64,000 bases of DNA, from contig OY751490.1 in NCBI GenBank assembly GCA_963565915.1, positions 496,001-560,000 on the forward strand. The letters run 5' to 3'. A program made the translations under genes and the position numbers. Positions 11,884-25,443 of the stretch are shown here, piece by piece. The stretch comes from Entoloma clypeatum. Lineage: Eukaryota; Basidiomycota; Agaricomycetes; Agaricales; Entolomataceae. Position 1 is the stretch's first letter. Each line of letters starts with the position of its first letter. The notes under the pieces are model-generated. The model did not search any database, was not told where the DNA came from, and saw only the letters and a list, made by a program, of their open reading frames with translations.

Positions 11884-13336
11884 GATTGATGATTGAAGTA
11901 TCGATCTGACACTTCTGCCGGACGATGGATTTATAGATGGCAAAGACGAAGAGGAGACGAAGAAGGGGTGTATACATATGTGCTTACGTGGGAGAATCTG
12001 GAAAGTGTTCAGAATGGCAGTCAGTGTAGTGGAAATCGGCCCGACGCATAAGACCAAATTGAAATATTTGGACGACGGAGTCATATGGGATGAGTAGGTG
12101 GCGGCTCGAGAGGCGGGATCGCTCCATACAGTAGAATCACGAGCCAGGTGAGGCTGATCATGCGTTGTCGATGATCAAAGAGTCGACGCCCCGATGAGAA
12201 AAGAAGGGATAGGGAACGTGGTGACAATGAGTATTGTAGTGATTCCATGAGGTCACCGAACTGCCAGTGTAGTGTTCGACAAGGAAGGCAGACTGGAAAG
12301 GAATCCAAAGTGGCCCAAGGTTGAGGGCACGACAATGGAGATACCGTGACAATATGTGCTGAGTCGGTTTTTCGGTTAGAGCTGACTCAGCCAAGGTGAC
12401 CAGTGGCTATGACTGCTGTCTATCATGCACATGGTCAATTGGACCCCGGATCTGCCGAGGCAGCAGGGGTTAGGAAGAAGATATCATGCAAGCAGCAAAT
12501 AGGGGTTGAGTGCGTCACAGAGGTTGTCGAACATGCACGAAGGCGAAGTCATTGAAGACATGAGGGTGCCGGTTGTGTGATCTGGGCAGAGTTTATGCAG
12601 AGAACCAAAGTTCAGAACCTTCCTGTCAGGTCAGCGAGAAGCTTCCATCAGGTCCAGGGTTGAACGATTCAGGTACGGAGCTGTTGAGGCAAATAAGCTC
12701 AACGGTGTGGGCGATAGAAGGCACTAGATGAGTTAGACATGTGGGAGAGGCATTATCATACTATTCAATGCATGGGGGAGGGATAATAGGAAACGATGCA
12801 TTGATGAGATACGGAGACGCAAAGGAACGAAACGAATTGTCAAAGAGCGACAGCAGGCACACGTGCCGGATTCACACACTGGCACCACCAGCTGAAATCC
12901 TGCATGCCTGCAGGACTGCGGCCATCTCTTCTCAGGTCGGGTAGTGCCTTCTGACCGAACCGAATGGAGGACTTGAAGGAGGAAGATCATATTACCCAGT
13001 GTCCGACCGAGTCAGTGCCACTTGCAGTGAAGTTTTGGTGCTGTATTCAAGTTGTGGCGGCACCGGCCCGGAACCTCGAAAGCGCTTCAGCACCCATGGC
13101 AGATGTCAGCCATCCATAACCCAGGAGTGAGTTGCAAGATTCGATATGCGACCTTGAACATTACAGGGAGGCATACTGCCGGTCACATGCAGGTGATGTG
13201 CCTCAAGTTTGGATGCTGACGCTAATCTGGCTGACGATGACTCGCCGACCCCGTAAATTCATTTAAATAGTCGTTTTGCCTCGTTTTCATGCCTGTTTTT
13301 CATTCGACTGTTCTGTGGTGAACGCCCCCCACGGTC
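11884..13336. other. Intergenic region upstream of ABC transporter
   Basis: About 1.45 kb. It holds the former AKR promoter and the ABC transporter promoter. A TATA-like ATTTAAATAG lies at 13261-13270, about 70 bp before the transporter ATG. Small open frames at 12081-12394 (minus) and 12733-12990 show no family features. Confidence 0.4.
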
Positions 13337-16300
13337 ATGTCAGACTCTCGACCCAGCACTGCAGACGAAAAGGCCACCGTCGCGACGGCCGCCCAAGGCG
13401 CAAAGTCAAAAGCCGGTTTTTTTAGCCGAATGAAGAAGGCCCCCAAGATCGTCGATGGTGAAGTTCTCCCAGAGATTCCTGAGAGCGAGGCGGAGAAGAT
13501 CACTCCCGTACCATTTTTCTCTTTATTTCGGTACGGGGGAGTCGATGTTCACAGTTGTCACGCGCTCAGTCCCTTTTCAGCTTCTCTACAAAGTTCGAAC
13601 TCTTTCTGAACTTAATTGGCCTGATATGTGCAGCGGCAGGTGGTGCCGCCCAGGTGCCTTCCTTCCCGATTACTCTGTTTTGATGGTACTCATTTCGTTA
13701 CATTGCTAGCCGCTGATGAGCCTGCTCTTTGGGAATCTGACTCAACAATTCGTTAACTTCTCCGTCGTTGTCAACCGGGCCAAGGGTGGTGACCCTGCGG
13801 CCATTTCCGCAGTTCCCGCTGCTGCTGCTGCATTTCGAAAGACTGCTGCCCAAGATGCAAGTTACCTTGTCTACATTGGTGCGTTTTTGGCATACCCATA
13901 CCTTATCTCAGAAGCCCTCATGAACACTATCCCTCTATTTACAGGTGTCGGAATACTGGTTTGCACGTACATCTATATGTATATCTGGGTCTACACCGCT
14001 GAGGTTAACGCAAAGCGCCTCCGGGAAAGATACCTCCAGGCCGTGCTGCGGCAAGATATCCAATTCTTTGATAAAGTCGGTGCAGGCGAAGTGGCGACAA
14101 GGATTCAGACTGATACGCGTAAGTCCATGAACCATCTCAATTTCAGATTGCATTTTCAAACGAGACAATTCAGACCTCGTCCAACAAGGTATATCTGAAA
14201 AGGTGGCCCTTGCTGTTAGCTTCACGGCTGCTTTCGTCACGGGGTTTGTACTTGCCTACGTTCGAAACTGGCGATTAGCATTGGCTCTGACCTCCATGTT
14301 GCCGTGCATCATGATAATTGCGGGTTTGATGTACGCCGCCCTCACCAAGTACATCCAGTATGCCCATCTTCTGCCCGGCATGACTACCTATAACTTACTT
14401 GTGAGACAGGCTTTCGCTCAAACACGTCGCCGAAGGGGGAAGCTTGGCCGAGGAAGTGATTTCGACTGTGCGTACTGCTCAAGCATTCGGCACGCAGCAC
14501 ATCCTCTCCAGTCTCTACAACGCACACATACTTCGTTCTCGAAGGGTCGACCTTAGATCTGCAATCTGGAGCGGCGGAGGCATGTGTAGCTTTTTCTTCG
14601 TCATATACTCCGGATATGCCCTCGGTGAGTGGCTTCAAGCCTTGATCAGTGTTCGCGCGCGCTAATGCTTGACAGCTTTCTCATTTGGTACCACCCTCAT
14701 TAACAGCGGTCATGGTCAGCTCTTGCTGTAACCCATCTGGTTTGAAACTTATACTATCTCAGCAACGCCTGGCGAGGTCGTGAACGTCTTTCTCGCAATT
14801 TTGGTTGGCTCGATCTCTCTCGCTCAACTTACCCCTCAAATGGAAGGTTCGTCACATTTACATTTACATACAGGTATGAACACTCTAATCCCAAGTACAG
14901 CTATCACCCGTGGCCGGGGGGCCGCAGCGAAGCTGTTTGCGACAATCGACCGTGTTCCAACCATCGATTCTGCAGACTCAGCCGGGCAGAAGCCCAAGAC
15001 CGTCACTGGCGAAATTACCCTCGAACACGTCAAGTTCAGTTACCCATCTCGGCCGACCGTTCAAGTCTTGGGCGGGCTATCTATAACATTCCGCGCCGGG
15101 AAAACAGCGGCTCTCGTCGGCGCGTCCGGCTCCGGCAAATCGACAATCATCGCCCTGACAGAACGCTTCTACGATCCCACATCTGGCGTCGTCAAGTTTG
15201 ACGGCATCGATCTGAAAGACCTGAACCTCAAGTGGCTCCGCTCGCAGATCGGTCTCGTCTCCCAGGAGCCAACGTTATTCGCAACCACCATCAGAGGGAA
15301 CGTGGCGCACGGGCTCATCGGCACGACGCACGAGCACGCGTCCGAGGAGGAAAAGTTCGCGTTGATCGAAGAGGCATGCGTCAAAGCAAACGCGCACAAT
15401 TTCATTATGAATCTGCCCAATGGTTACGACACCATGGTGGGGGAACGCGGGTTCTTGCTGTCTGGCGGTCAGAAACAAAGAGTGGCGATTGCCCGCGCGA
15501 TCGTGTCTGACCCGCGTGTCCTCCTTCTCGATGAGGCGACAAGCGCACTCGATACGCAGTCCGAAGGAATCGTTCAGGATGCACTGGATAAAGCCTCAGA
15601 AGGTATATCTCACATTTAACCGCCGATTGTGTTCTGACACGTTTGCCTGTTCTAGGCCGCACAACGATCGCAATTGCACATCGATTGTCTACCGTCAAGG
15701 ATGCCGATGTTATCTATGTAATGGGTGACGGACTCGTGCTGGAAGAAGGAAGCCACGCTGAGCTCCTTGCTCGTGGCGGCGCCTACCATCGCCTCGTGCA
15801 AGCTCAGAAACTTCGTGAACGGACACCCGCAGACGACAGATTATGGGCCAGTGGTGAGAAGGGGGACAAACCGGATTCCACACATGACGAAATCCCTCTG
15901 GGTCGCAAATATACTGGTCATTCGCTAGCGAGCGATATCATAGAAAAGCGGCGCCACGCTAGTGAAAGGACAACAAAGGACGGCGGTCACCACAGTTTAT
16001 TCGACGTGTTCATCCGCATAGCGGAAATAAATCGCGAAGTCTGGTCGAGCTATGTCCTCGGTGGCGTGTGTGCTATGTGTACGCCTTTCACTCGTTTCAA
16101 GGTTCAGATTGGATTTCAATTCAAGATCCTTAGTGACCGGCACGGTTTACCCTGCTTTTGGGGTTGTTTTTGCCAAAGGTATCACCGGTTTTTCTGCCTC
16201 TACAGATCAAGAACGGCGCCTTCAGGGGGATCGCAATGCGCTCTGGTAAGCGACTTGTCAATGTATCATGATGCTCTCGTTCGAATCGACATCTTGCAAT

Positions 16301-18533
16301 AGGTTCTTCCTTATTGCCATCCTTTCGACGTTGGCTGTTGGGGTGCAGAACTACCTGTTCTCAACTGCGGCTGCGATGCTGACGGCCAAGTTGCGCATGC
16401 TGAGCTTCCATGCCATTTTAAGACAAGACAGTGAGTGCCGCTCTCCTATGCCTGTTTTACACTTCTCATCGGGCGCTTTCAGTTGAATTCTTCGATAAAG
16501 ATGAAAACAGCGTATGTCTTCGACCCCCATTTCTCACTTTACTCCGCTGAGTTCCATCATAGACGGGGAACCTGACATCCACTTTGAGCGACAACCCTCA
16601 GAAAGTCAACGGTCTCGCCGGGGTAACACTTGCAACGTGAGTTTCTTCGCACTTCCTCGCCCTATGTGATTTTTTTTCATCACAGCTGTTTGCAGAATTG
16701 TTCAAAGTATTTCAACACTTGTTACAGGCTGGGTAATTGGTCTTGTTTTCGGTTGGAAGTTGGCACTCGTGGGCATAGGTACGTCATTTATAGCTGCAAA
16801 GCCCTGTGGCGTATAATTAACACCTTTGAATAGCATGCGCTCCATTACTTGTCTCTGCAGGGTATATCCGCCTCGTGGGTTTCTTCTCTCTTTATAGCCC
16901 ATCTATTAAGCTGATCTGCCCCTAGCGCGTTGTCGTACTCAAAGATGAAGCCAACAAGAAGGCCCACGAGAACTCTGCTCACTTGGCTTGCGAAGCCGCA
17001 GGTGCCATTCGGACTGTGGCCGCGTTGACCAGAGAAGATGACTGTTGTGACCTGTACCGGGGCAGTCTCGAAGAGCCGCTGCGCAACTCGAATCGTTCAG
17101 CGATCTGGAGCAATGCTTTGTATGCATTCTCACAGGCCATGCAGTTCTTTGTCATCGGGCTAGTCTTCTGGTACGGCGCCATCCTCGTGTCACGTCAAGA
17201 ATACAGCAACTTCCAATTTTTCGTCTGTCTCATGGTACGACGCATTGTGATTCGTATGGTCGACTTCACTCACCGTTTTCCCAAGAGCACGACGTTTGGT
17301 TCTATCCAGGCAGGGAGCTTTTCCTCATTCGTGCCAGATATTTCTTCCGCCAAGAGCGCCGGCACCGATATCATCAACTTGGTCGACGCAGTTCCGGAAA
17401 TAGACACAGAATCGACGGAGGGCAAATTGATCGATAGCGAGAAGATTGAAGGTCATATTCGGTTCGAGAACGTGCACTTTAGGTATCCGACTAGACCTGG
17501 GGTACGCGTCCTACGCGGCCTTTCGTTGGAGGCAAAACCTGGGACTTATGTCGCCCTAGTTGGTGCCAGCGGGTGTGGGAAAAGTACCGTGTATGTCACG
17601 CAAGATGTTTTGGCCTTCGTATTAACATCTGCCGTTGACAGCATCCAATTGATTGAACGGTTCTACGACCCTCTTTCCGGACAGGTTTTCGTAAGTTTCT
17701 CTTTTCCTTTCTCTGTGCTGAGCCCTCATTCGAAAATCTCTTGGTAGCTTGATGGACAACCAATCAGCGAGTTGAATGTCCAAGAATACCGCAAGCAAAT
17801 TGCCTTGGTGTCTCAAGAACCAACGCTATATGCTGGGACTATCCGCTTCAATATCCTACTCGGGGCCACCAAACCGGAACACGAGATTACTCAAGATGAG
17901 GTTGAGAAGGCTTGTTGTGACGCGAATATCCTGGAATTCATCCAAGGGTTGCCAGAGTGCGTCACGTTGTGAATCAATCTGACTTTGTTATGCTCATTCC
18001 CTGATGCTCAGTGGATTCGAGACGGAAGTCGGCGGGAAAGGGTCCCAACTTTCAGGCGGACAAAAACGTGAGTGTCTCTGGCAATAACATGGGTTCGAAT
18101 GGTGACATTATCCAAACCAGAGCGTATCGCTATCGCCCGTGCACTTCTCCGCAATCCTAAAGTTCTCCTCCTCGATGAGGTCAGTACCCACGCTAGAGGA
18201 GGTGTCGCTTTTCTTTTCTCACCAGCATTCATCAGGCGACATCCGCACTGGACGGCGCCTCCGAGAAGATTGTGCAGGTCGCCCTCGATCAAGCCGCCAA
18301 GGGAAGGACGACAATCGCAATTGCCCACAGACTATCGACGATCCAAAACGCTGACCACATGTAAGCCTCATTCCTGCCACATTCAAAGCGACATTTCGCT
18401 GAAACGTTTGGGGTGAATCCTCAGATATTTCATTAAAGAAGGACAGGTCAGCGAACACGGAACTCACGACCAGCTTCTTCAGAGAAGAGGAGATTATTAC
18501 GAATACGTTCAGTTGCAAGCTCTCACCAAATGA
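13337..18533 (+). CDS. ABCB/MDR1-type full ABC transporter
   Basis: Plasma-membrane exporter with layout TMD1-NBD1-TMD2-NBD2, in many short exons. The ATG at 13337 starts a hydrophilic N-tail, then the first helices ([17 protein letters not shown]). NBD1 (about 15.0-15.8 kb) has Walker [11 protein letters not shown]-loop SQEPTLF, signature LSGGQKQ, Walker [12 protein letters not shown] and H-loop AHRLST. NBD2 (about 17.45-18.5 kb) has [23 protein letters not shown] split by an intron, [11 protein letters not shown] split by an intron, and AHRLST. Both ATP sites look competent, as in Ste6/P-glycoprotein-like multidrug pumps. Stop codon TGA at 18531. It sits between the terpene synthase and P450 B, so export of the pathway product or self-protection is likely. 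Confidence 0.93.
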
Positions 18534-19299
18534 GACCAGGGTTCACTCTTCATGTGCATATGCCTTACGTTGATAAAGTACTTGTATAATTATTTGCGCG
18601 TTTGAGAGTGGGCAAGTCCATACTAGCTACTATAAGTATAATAAATGATTATCACATCAAGGAATTGGTGCAGAATATCCATCTGCTAGAGTCCGATATA
18701 TCCAGAAACCTCCGAAACCTCGATCCCTACTACTCCCCTTCACGGCAGATTGGGATGGGATCTGCACCTTGATCACTCCGTGCCATCAGGCATGATTTTT
18801 TACGAACGTTCAATATATGGGCTTCAATTCAGCCTCCTTCAGTTGGCGCTTTTCTGCCTGAAAAGCCGGCACTTTCACCCTCTTCTGGCTGTGAAATAAT
18901 GTAACCTCTTGCTGCCCAGCTGATCAGCACGCTGAGTCGGCGCGCGTCACGGTCGCACTCGTAAGCGCCCTCACACTCAACTGGGACCCTTGTCTGATGG
19001 TATAGTTTTGACCGAAAAATATTGTTGCCCCAGGACATCAAAATCGCTTTCATCAACCAGGTTTCGAACAGAGTTGACGACATACAGGCCCGAGTGCGTG
19101 TGAGTGTCAAGGGGCACGTCCTTCTGTTTCCTCTGCTTCTCCGAGGGCTCGTTCGCATATTGCGGTGTTGCGTCGCTTCCGCCCAATGGTTGGGGGAACG
19201 GAGTTCATTCGAATGAGATTACTTACAGTAATAAGTAGAGCAAATCTGAGAATCGCAGATAAATACAACGCTTTGCATATCACTCTGCATTGGTTTGAC

Positions 19300-19336
<37 letters not shown>

Positions 19337-19791
19337 GCTTTGTAATGATCTGATGGGACAATTTGGTTGTGACCGCCTCTTCCAATCCATCGCGACCGCT
19401 CCGAGTCAAGCACCCGCCGCTGCCATCGCGGCTCAACTCAAGGTCGCGCACTTGGACCTCACTCACCAAGCTACTCAACCACGAGGTTTCCGTCTCTCTT
19501 CCGACGTTGCTCGATGTCTGCACTAGATCGACAGGTGGCTCTTGCCACTAGACCATAATAGAGTTCACCATCAATACTTCAGATTACAAACACTGTACTT
19601 AGGGGACACAAAGCCCGGGGTACGCCGACATCCAGGGTCCCTTCCCTTAAACGCCGCCCGACGCCGCACTTACCAACATGTGAACAACTACTTCACCGCC
19701 GCGGTATAAGTATGTTTGCCAATCTTCAGCAGGTTGAAAATCCCTCAATAGCAACGTCAGCCCCACGGAACGAAGTGGTCAACCGATTGGC
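18534..19791. other. Intergenic region with poly-T tract, promoter of P450 B
   Basis: About 1.26 kb between the ABC transporter and P450 B. It contains a 34-base T run (19302-19335) and a TATA-like GGTATAAGTA at 19703-19712, about 80 bp before the P450 ATG. No gene recognised. Confidence 0.5.
19302..19335. repeat. Poly-T homopolymer (34 bases)
   Basis: Uninterrupted T run. It could be a simple repeat or the poly-A tail (minus strand) of a retroposed copy, but no parent sequence or target duplication was seen. Confidence 0.9.
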
Positions 19792-22119
19792 ATGGCCTAC
19801 GACCTCCAGCTCTTCAGCACCTCCATTCCACTGGGCTATGCCGCCCTGGGTTTCCTCGCGCTGTTCAAGCTCAAATCGATGGTCGAGACGCAGCGAAGGC
19901 GCCAGAGGATGCCTCCTGGACCCAGGGGGATTCCCATCCTCGGCAATGCGCTGCAAATTCCGATTTCGATGCCTTGGCATCGGTTCACGGAGCTGAGCAA
20001 GGAATATGGTGCGTCTTTTGTGGTGAATCGTGCTGGTTCAGTTCGTGTGACTGGGGTACGGGATTCAGGTCCGATATTCTCCTTGAACATGGCGGGACAG
20101 GACGTGGTCGTGGTGACTTCGCACAAGATAGTTGCTGATTTGTTCGGTTAGAGTTGCCCTTTTTCCATCTTCGTCTCAAGACTCGAGCTGAAAATTTTTT
20201 TCTCTTAGATCGACGGTCAACGACGTACAGCGACCGGCCCCGCCTGATCATGGCCGCTGAAATTCTCACTGGTGGTGTCTTCATGATCTTTGAAAGCTAC
20301 ACCAAAATGTCCGCATTTTCTGTCCTTATATGCGCCAGCTTTGGTCTCATTGCTTGTTCTTTTCTTGAACCCAGATGGCAAAAAATGCGCAGAGCTTCAC
20401 ATGAAGAGTTCAGTCCTGGCGGCATCAAAAAGTATCAGCCGCAGCACAATGTAGAAGCTGCCATGAGCGTGCTTGACATGCTGAGGGAACCTGATAACTG
20501 GGTCAATCTTTTGAAACAGTATGCTCCGAATAACCGAGATGTGGCTGGGTCCGATCTGACTTGATGCTTCTGCGCAGAACGACGGCCACGAACATCTTGA
20601 CTGCGGTATACGGCTGGCCTCGCCTTGATGCTTCTCACCAGTCTGTTATCACCAGGATACACGCGCATACAGCCCGCATTGCAAGTGCAGTAGTGCCTGG
20701 GGCATTCCTGGTCGAGTTATTCCCTTGGATGAAGGTCCGTTCTTTTACGACCTGATCTTCAATTATTTCTCTCAACCTCGCTCTTCGTGAAACAGCACCT
20801 TCCGACATGGATGGCCAAATGGAAACGAGAGGGTCTCGAGTGGCATGAGCGCGAGACGGAGATGTTCGAAAAGCTGAACGCAGAAGTGGAAGACAAGCTT
20901 GTCAGTCAAAGTCTTTTTGCCATGGTGAGGTGCTGATCTCAAATCACGAACAGGCCAAGGGAGACACAGCGCACAGCTTCGTCCGCGCACTCGTCGAAAA
21001 TCAGGAAAGACACGGGTTATCGAAGAAGGAAGGCGCATGGCTGGCTGGGTTGATGTTGTACGTGATTTTTTCACCTAGCCTGCATCAGGATACCACCGAC
21101 AAGTGTTCGTTACCCTACAGTTCTGCAGGTGCCGAAACCGTACGCTCTCCGCTCTCCCCCGTCTCAAAATCACGACACCCTAATTTCACAGACTTTGCTC
21201 TAGACCTTTGGCACACTCGTCAATTTCATAAGGGCCATGCTCCTCTACCCAGAGGTCCAGCGCAAAGCCCATGCGGAGCTCGACCGCGTCGTGGGCCGGA
21301 ATCGCATACCGCGGTTTGAGGACCGAGAGAACTTGCCGTACATCAGGGCGATGGTGAAGGAGACACTGAGGTGGCGGCCGGTGGGGCCACTGGCTGTGCC
21401 GAGGCGCGCTGCAGAGGTGTGCATCCTGCCCCGTTTCTGTGTTGTGGAGACTGATTTTCGGTGACATGTATTCAGGACGATGTGTATGAGGGGTATCTCA
21501 TTCCCAAAGGGACAACTGTGATCCCAAATGTATGGGGGATGAATAGGTATCCAGTTTCCAGACGGAACATTCTGAGTCACTGAAACGGGTCAACCTTCTT
21601 CCCGCAGAGATCCGAGTGTTTTCCCTGACTTTGAGGCATACAGGCCCGAACGGTTCCTTGACGAGACAGAAACGAAGGACACTGCGCCGGCTGACACACA
21701 CGGGATGGGACACGTCACGTTCGGATTTGGCAGGCGGTATGTTCGCTTCTCATGTCACGGAGTACCCAAATCTCACCGTAGTAAATCTCAACTGAATCGG
21801 AATCTTCGGTTTCACAGAATCTGCGTTGGGTACAACTTTGCTAACCAAGTGCTGTTCATGCAAATGGCCATGATGATCTGGGCACTCAAATTTGAGCCTC
21901 CGCTTGACGAGAAAACCGGGGAGCCTGTTCTGCCAGATCGGGACGCAGAGATCGATGCGGGTGTTGTTGTGTGGGTATCGATCCTTGACGTTCTTTCTGC
22001 TTTTCCTGACTGTTTGTTGGTTTGGTTCTAGACTTCCGGCACCGTTCGGGTGCAAGGTTATAGCGAGGTCATCAGATGTGAAGGCTGTTGTTGAGAGGGA
22101 GGTCGATGCTTTGAGTTGA
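19792..22119 (+). CDS. Cytochrome P450 B, complete, 13 exons
   Basis: ER-anchored monooxygenase of 525 residues. Exons: 19792-20008, 20069-20146, 20209-20308, 20375-20518, 20578-20734, 20796-20900, 20954-21057, 21121-21139 (a 19-nt microexon), 21204-21416, 21476-21546, 21608-21736, 21818-21970, 22032-22119; total 1578 nt, frame closed. An N-terminal hydrophobic anchor precedes the hinge MPPGPRGIP. The I-helix has AGAETT (304-309), ExxR is E361-R364, the PERF motif is YRPERF, and the haem loop FGFGRRICVG puts the ligand at Cys448. It resembles the large basidiomycete group often labelled O-methylsterigmatocystin oxidoreductase-like; that label says nothing on substrate. It ends only 84 bp from the edge of the retrotransposon island. 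Confidence 0.94.
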
Positions 22120-22202
22120 GCCTTATGTAATGCCGCAGCTGAATGAATGTTATATTGTACTGTATTCCCTGACAGCCGAGAGATGGGCGAGATATGAATC
22201 GG

Positions 22203-23098
22203 TGTGGAGGCGCGAACCGGCTACGGACGGTGCAGGGACGGTAAGCTTGAACACTCCGGAGAGCAGCGAGGCGAGTCGTAAACCGCGAGGGACACGAAAC
22301 ACAGAGATAGATGGTCGATTAGGTAGACTCAAGTGGGGTCCGCCCAAGTGAGTGAGAGAGGAAGCGTTAGTGAAGCAAAGTTTTCAGAAACGAAGTCGAA
22401 AAGTGGGAGTCCGAAAGGCCAAGATGCATTTTCGCGATGCGAGTACAAACGATTTGTACCTACTAACATGTACAAAGAGAATTCGCTGTCAAGTTTCAAG
22501 GGTCGAGATAATTGGTACGAAGCGTCCGTATATAGATGACAGGCAGGGTTATAAGGAATGCAAGTTGTTCGTTACGGAAGCGATAAATTAAAAGGATTTT
22601 CGCCTTCAGCTTTTCGGTCCGGTCGTGTTGAGATCACCAGGCGCAGCGGGACTCGTCGACCGTCGAATTACTAGGTATGACTCGGGTGCGGGGCTTTCAA
22701 CTCGAGGAGAGCTATACCGCTCCCCCGGACGGTGCTCGTTTGACGTCTATCCTCGAGGCGCACGACGCTAACCCTACCGTCTAGTATTCTTGAGCCTCGT
22801 CGTCCGTAAACGCATGTGTCCCCGTAGCGACGTAGCGCGAATTGCTTTTATCGGTGTGACGGGATGTTGATGATCGTCCAAAGATGAGATAAGAGGTTTT
22901 CTGTAAGGATAGATTAAAAAGGAAGCAGTTTGGAGCCATAAAAAAAAGAAGCTTCGTTGTAAGTAAGGGAGTCCGCGGGGACCGCAATGACGATGTTGAC
23001 GAGAGTTGAAGCAGACGCGCATGCGCGACGACGATCACCTGATGTGAATAGAGGGAAAGAGTGAGTGAACGTCCGTAGGGTGCATAGCACTCCTACAA
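22203..23098 (-). repeat. Gypsy LTR, left (3' LTR of the element)
   Basis: 896 bp, TG..CA ends. Nearly the same sequence recurs at 35577-35865 and 42944-43552. Differences are scattered substitutions and a few small indels, many of them C/T or G/A, showing an older insertion than the copia copies. Confidence 0.88.
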
Positions 23099-23354
23099 AT
23101 CCCAGGACTTAAAATGACGTCCCCATCATTTGCGACCAAGAAGGAACAACAGAAAGGAAAAGAAACAGAAAGAATAATAAAAAAAAGATTGGACAAGGGC
23201 ACTCAGTGGATCATTTAGGAGTAGAACGAACGAGTGATTCACCACGAGGGCCTGTGAGGTGGTGTTGCAAGGAGCAAGGGGAGCCATCGGGGCGTTGGCA
23301 TAACATCCAAACTAAACCATTGTACCTATGAAGCGGGAGGTCAGCGTCGGCCAT

Positions 23355-25134
23355 TCAAAGAGAAGCTGCTGGATAGATCAAAGGCCGCATGTGAGGCTCA
23401 GGATTCAAAATCGATACTGTCCGGACACGTGGGATGACGGCGAATGGATAGGTGGGGATGGATAGGTCAGGGTGATTGTTGATGCAGGAGAGAATGGTGG
23501 ACACATTGGGGATGCCAAGGGTCGAGTGGGCAGCCGCGAAGATGGCGTGAGTCTTCTTTGAGATGGACTTGAGGGTTTGATGGCCTTCGCGATAGAAGAA
23601 GACCTTGACCTGATCAGCGGCAATGACGCCGGGCAAGGGAGTTCCATCGAGCTCAAGCAAATTGTACGATGTACCCGCATTACCCACTACCGATGCAATG
23701 ATGAAGGGCCCTGTCCAACGAGGGGCTCCCTTGTGTCCTTTTTGTTCGTCCAACCACACCTCCCTCTTCAATATCCACGTCCTGGGATTGAGAGGCTCGA
23801 AGTTCAAAAGGTGAGCATATTTCTTGTTGAAGTCGTCGACGGTGCGTTGGCGTACAGCGCGCTGAGTCTCAAGGGCATTGGCAAGGTCATGCTCACGACG
23901 AGCAAGTTGTTTGATTTGTAAGGCGAGAAGGTCGACACGAGTCTTGACCGTGTGCCAATCCAATGTATCCCATGTGCGATCTGCGTATTTGAATGCAAAG
24001 AACGGGTGTTGTCCGTAAAGGAGATGGTGCGGGCTGTAGCCAGTCAAACAGGTAGTCGTGACACGAAATGCGGATAAGCCTGGGTGAACATAGTGAGGCC
24101 AGTCTTGAGAACGTGTCCCACAAGCCTTGATGATTGAATTCACGAGAGTCCGATGTGATCGTTCTGAAATACCGTTTCCCTGTGGATGATAAGGAGTAGA
24201 GAGGAATGCGACGACCCTGTATTGACGGAATAAGAGATCTACGACACCTTTGAACTCCGAGCCGCCGTCTACCTTGAAAACAGGTATGACTCCGAAGCGG
24301 CAGAATATGTCTTCGTACAAAAATTTTGCCCAAGCCGTGGAAGTCTTCTTGCGAATGGCGCGAGCTTCTACCCACTCGATGAACGGTTTGGTGGCTTGAA
24401 GAAGGTAACGCATGCCGCCGGCGCCTTTTTCCATGTGGACAGTGTTGAGGTCAAAATGGCGGAGGATGGAGGACGTCCACGTTGACACGTATGGAACAAT
24501 CGGTTTCATTTTGGAGTGAATCTGACACGCGTTGCAGGAATGGACAAACCACTTGACATCATCGTAGAGGTTTGGCCAATAATAACGATCAGCGATGACT
24601 TTGAATGTGGCATCACAGCCTCGATGACCAGTGGCAATGTGGGCTTCAGAAATGATCTCCTGACGACGCGAAGAATCAGTGATGACTAGACGAGGTGACT
24701 TATGAGAGTCGATTCTCCAAATTCGATCGTTCTCCAGGAAAAACTGTTTTGATCGATTGACAAACTTCTTGTGTTCATCAGATGTGACCAGTCGGGAAGG
24801 CTCTACGGATGGGTCATTGAGATAGTCATGGAGTTCAGCCCAGTAGGCAGGGCCATCATCAGCTAGAATGCCGAAACGATGTGTTGGCAGCGCGCAGTAT
24901 GTCGAATGCATCGACCGGACGTGACCAATGTCGAAGTCATTAAATAGCATGTTGCAATCAATGCCAGTGTCGGTTTTCATGAAAGTCGAGAGTGCGAAAG
25001 CAGGGTTGTAGGTGGTGAACTCAAGCATGACAATGTCTTTGCCGAGCAAGCATTGATGATTCTCGTAAACAGGAATATTCCAAATGAGGAAATCCCGCCC
25101 TATGAAAGGGCTGTCAGCGGAGAGACTCAGGATG
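23355..25134 (-). pseudogene. Gypsy pol, integrase portion
   Basis: Integrase end of gypsy pol, open from the copia insertion point (25134) to a stop at 23355. The zinc-binding HHCC region is visible (HIATGHRGCDATF ... CNACQ). The DDE residues appear kept: Asp in FDLNTVHM, Asp in KVDGGSEF and Glu in NGISERSH. No chromodomain follows; the C-terminus ends in an unassigned tail. Separated from its RT half by copia copy 1, so it cannot be made as a normal polyprotein. Confidence 0.85.
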
Positions 25135-25443
25135 TGTTGAAACTTTTCCCATCACGTAGATTAGATTAGATTAGATTACATCACATGACCTTTACATATC
25201 TTCATTACATACTTGTTTGGTTGGTACAAACAGTAGTACGGTATATAAGACCAGGAAACTGTCAATATCAACAAGTTGTCTCTTGACTCTTAACCAGCTC
25301 CATCGCTCTTACCAGCCTCAACCGCTCTCACCAGCCTCACCGCTCCCAAACCATGTAAGTGGCTAGAACGGTTATGTAGAGTACTTCCACTGTAGCTGGT
25401 TGCTCAGTACATCTGTGGCTAACGCCCAGGTGGAACTTCAACA
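25135..25443 (+). repeat. Copia copy 1, 5' LTR
   Basis: 309 bp. It contains four ATTAG units near the start, a TATA box (GTATATAAG at 25241), and ACCATGTAAGT near its end, which is both a start-stop codon pair and a strong 5' splice site. Confidence 0.93.

Noticed and set aside
12081..12394. Minus-strand open frames as a possible membrane protein gene
   Set aside because: Short overlapping frames without conserved motifs, splice pattern or credible start; likely chance.
19107..19523. A lysine-run protein across 19302-19335
   Set aside because: The run is translation of the poly-T homopolymer, not a coding signal.
22150..23100. Small ORFs in the gypsy LTR repeated at 43.2-43.5 kb
   Set aside because: They recur only because they lie in the two LTR copies; no protein features.
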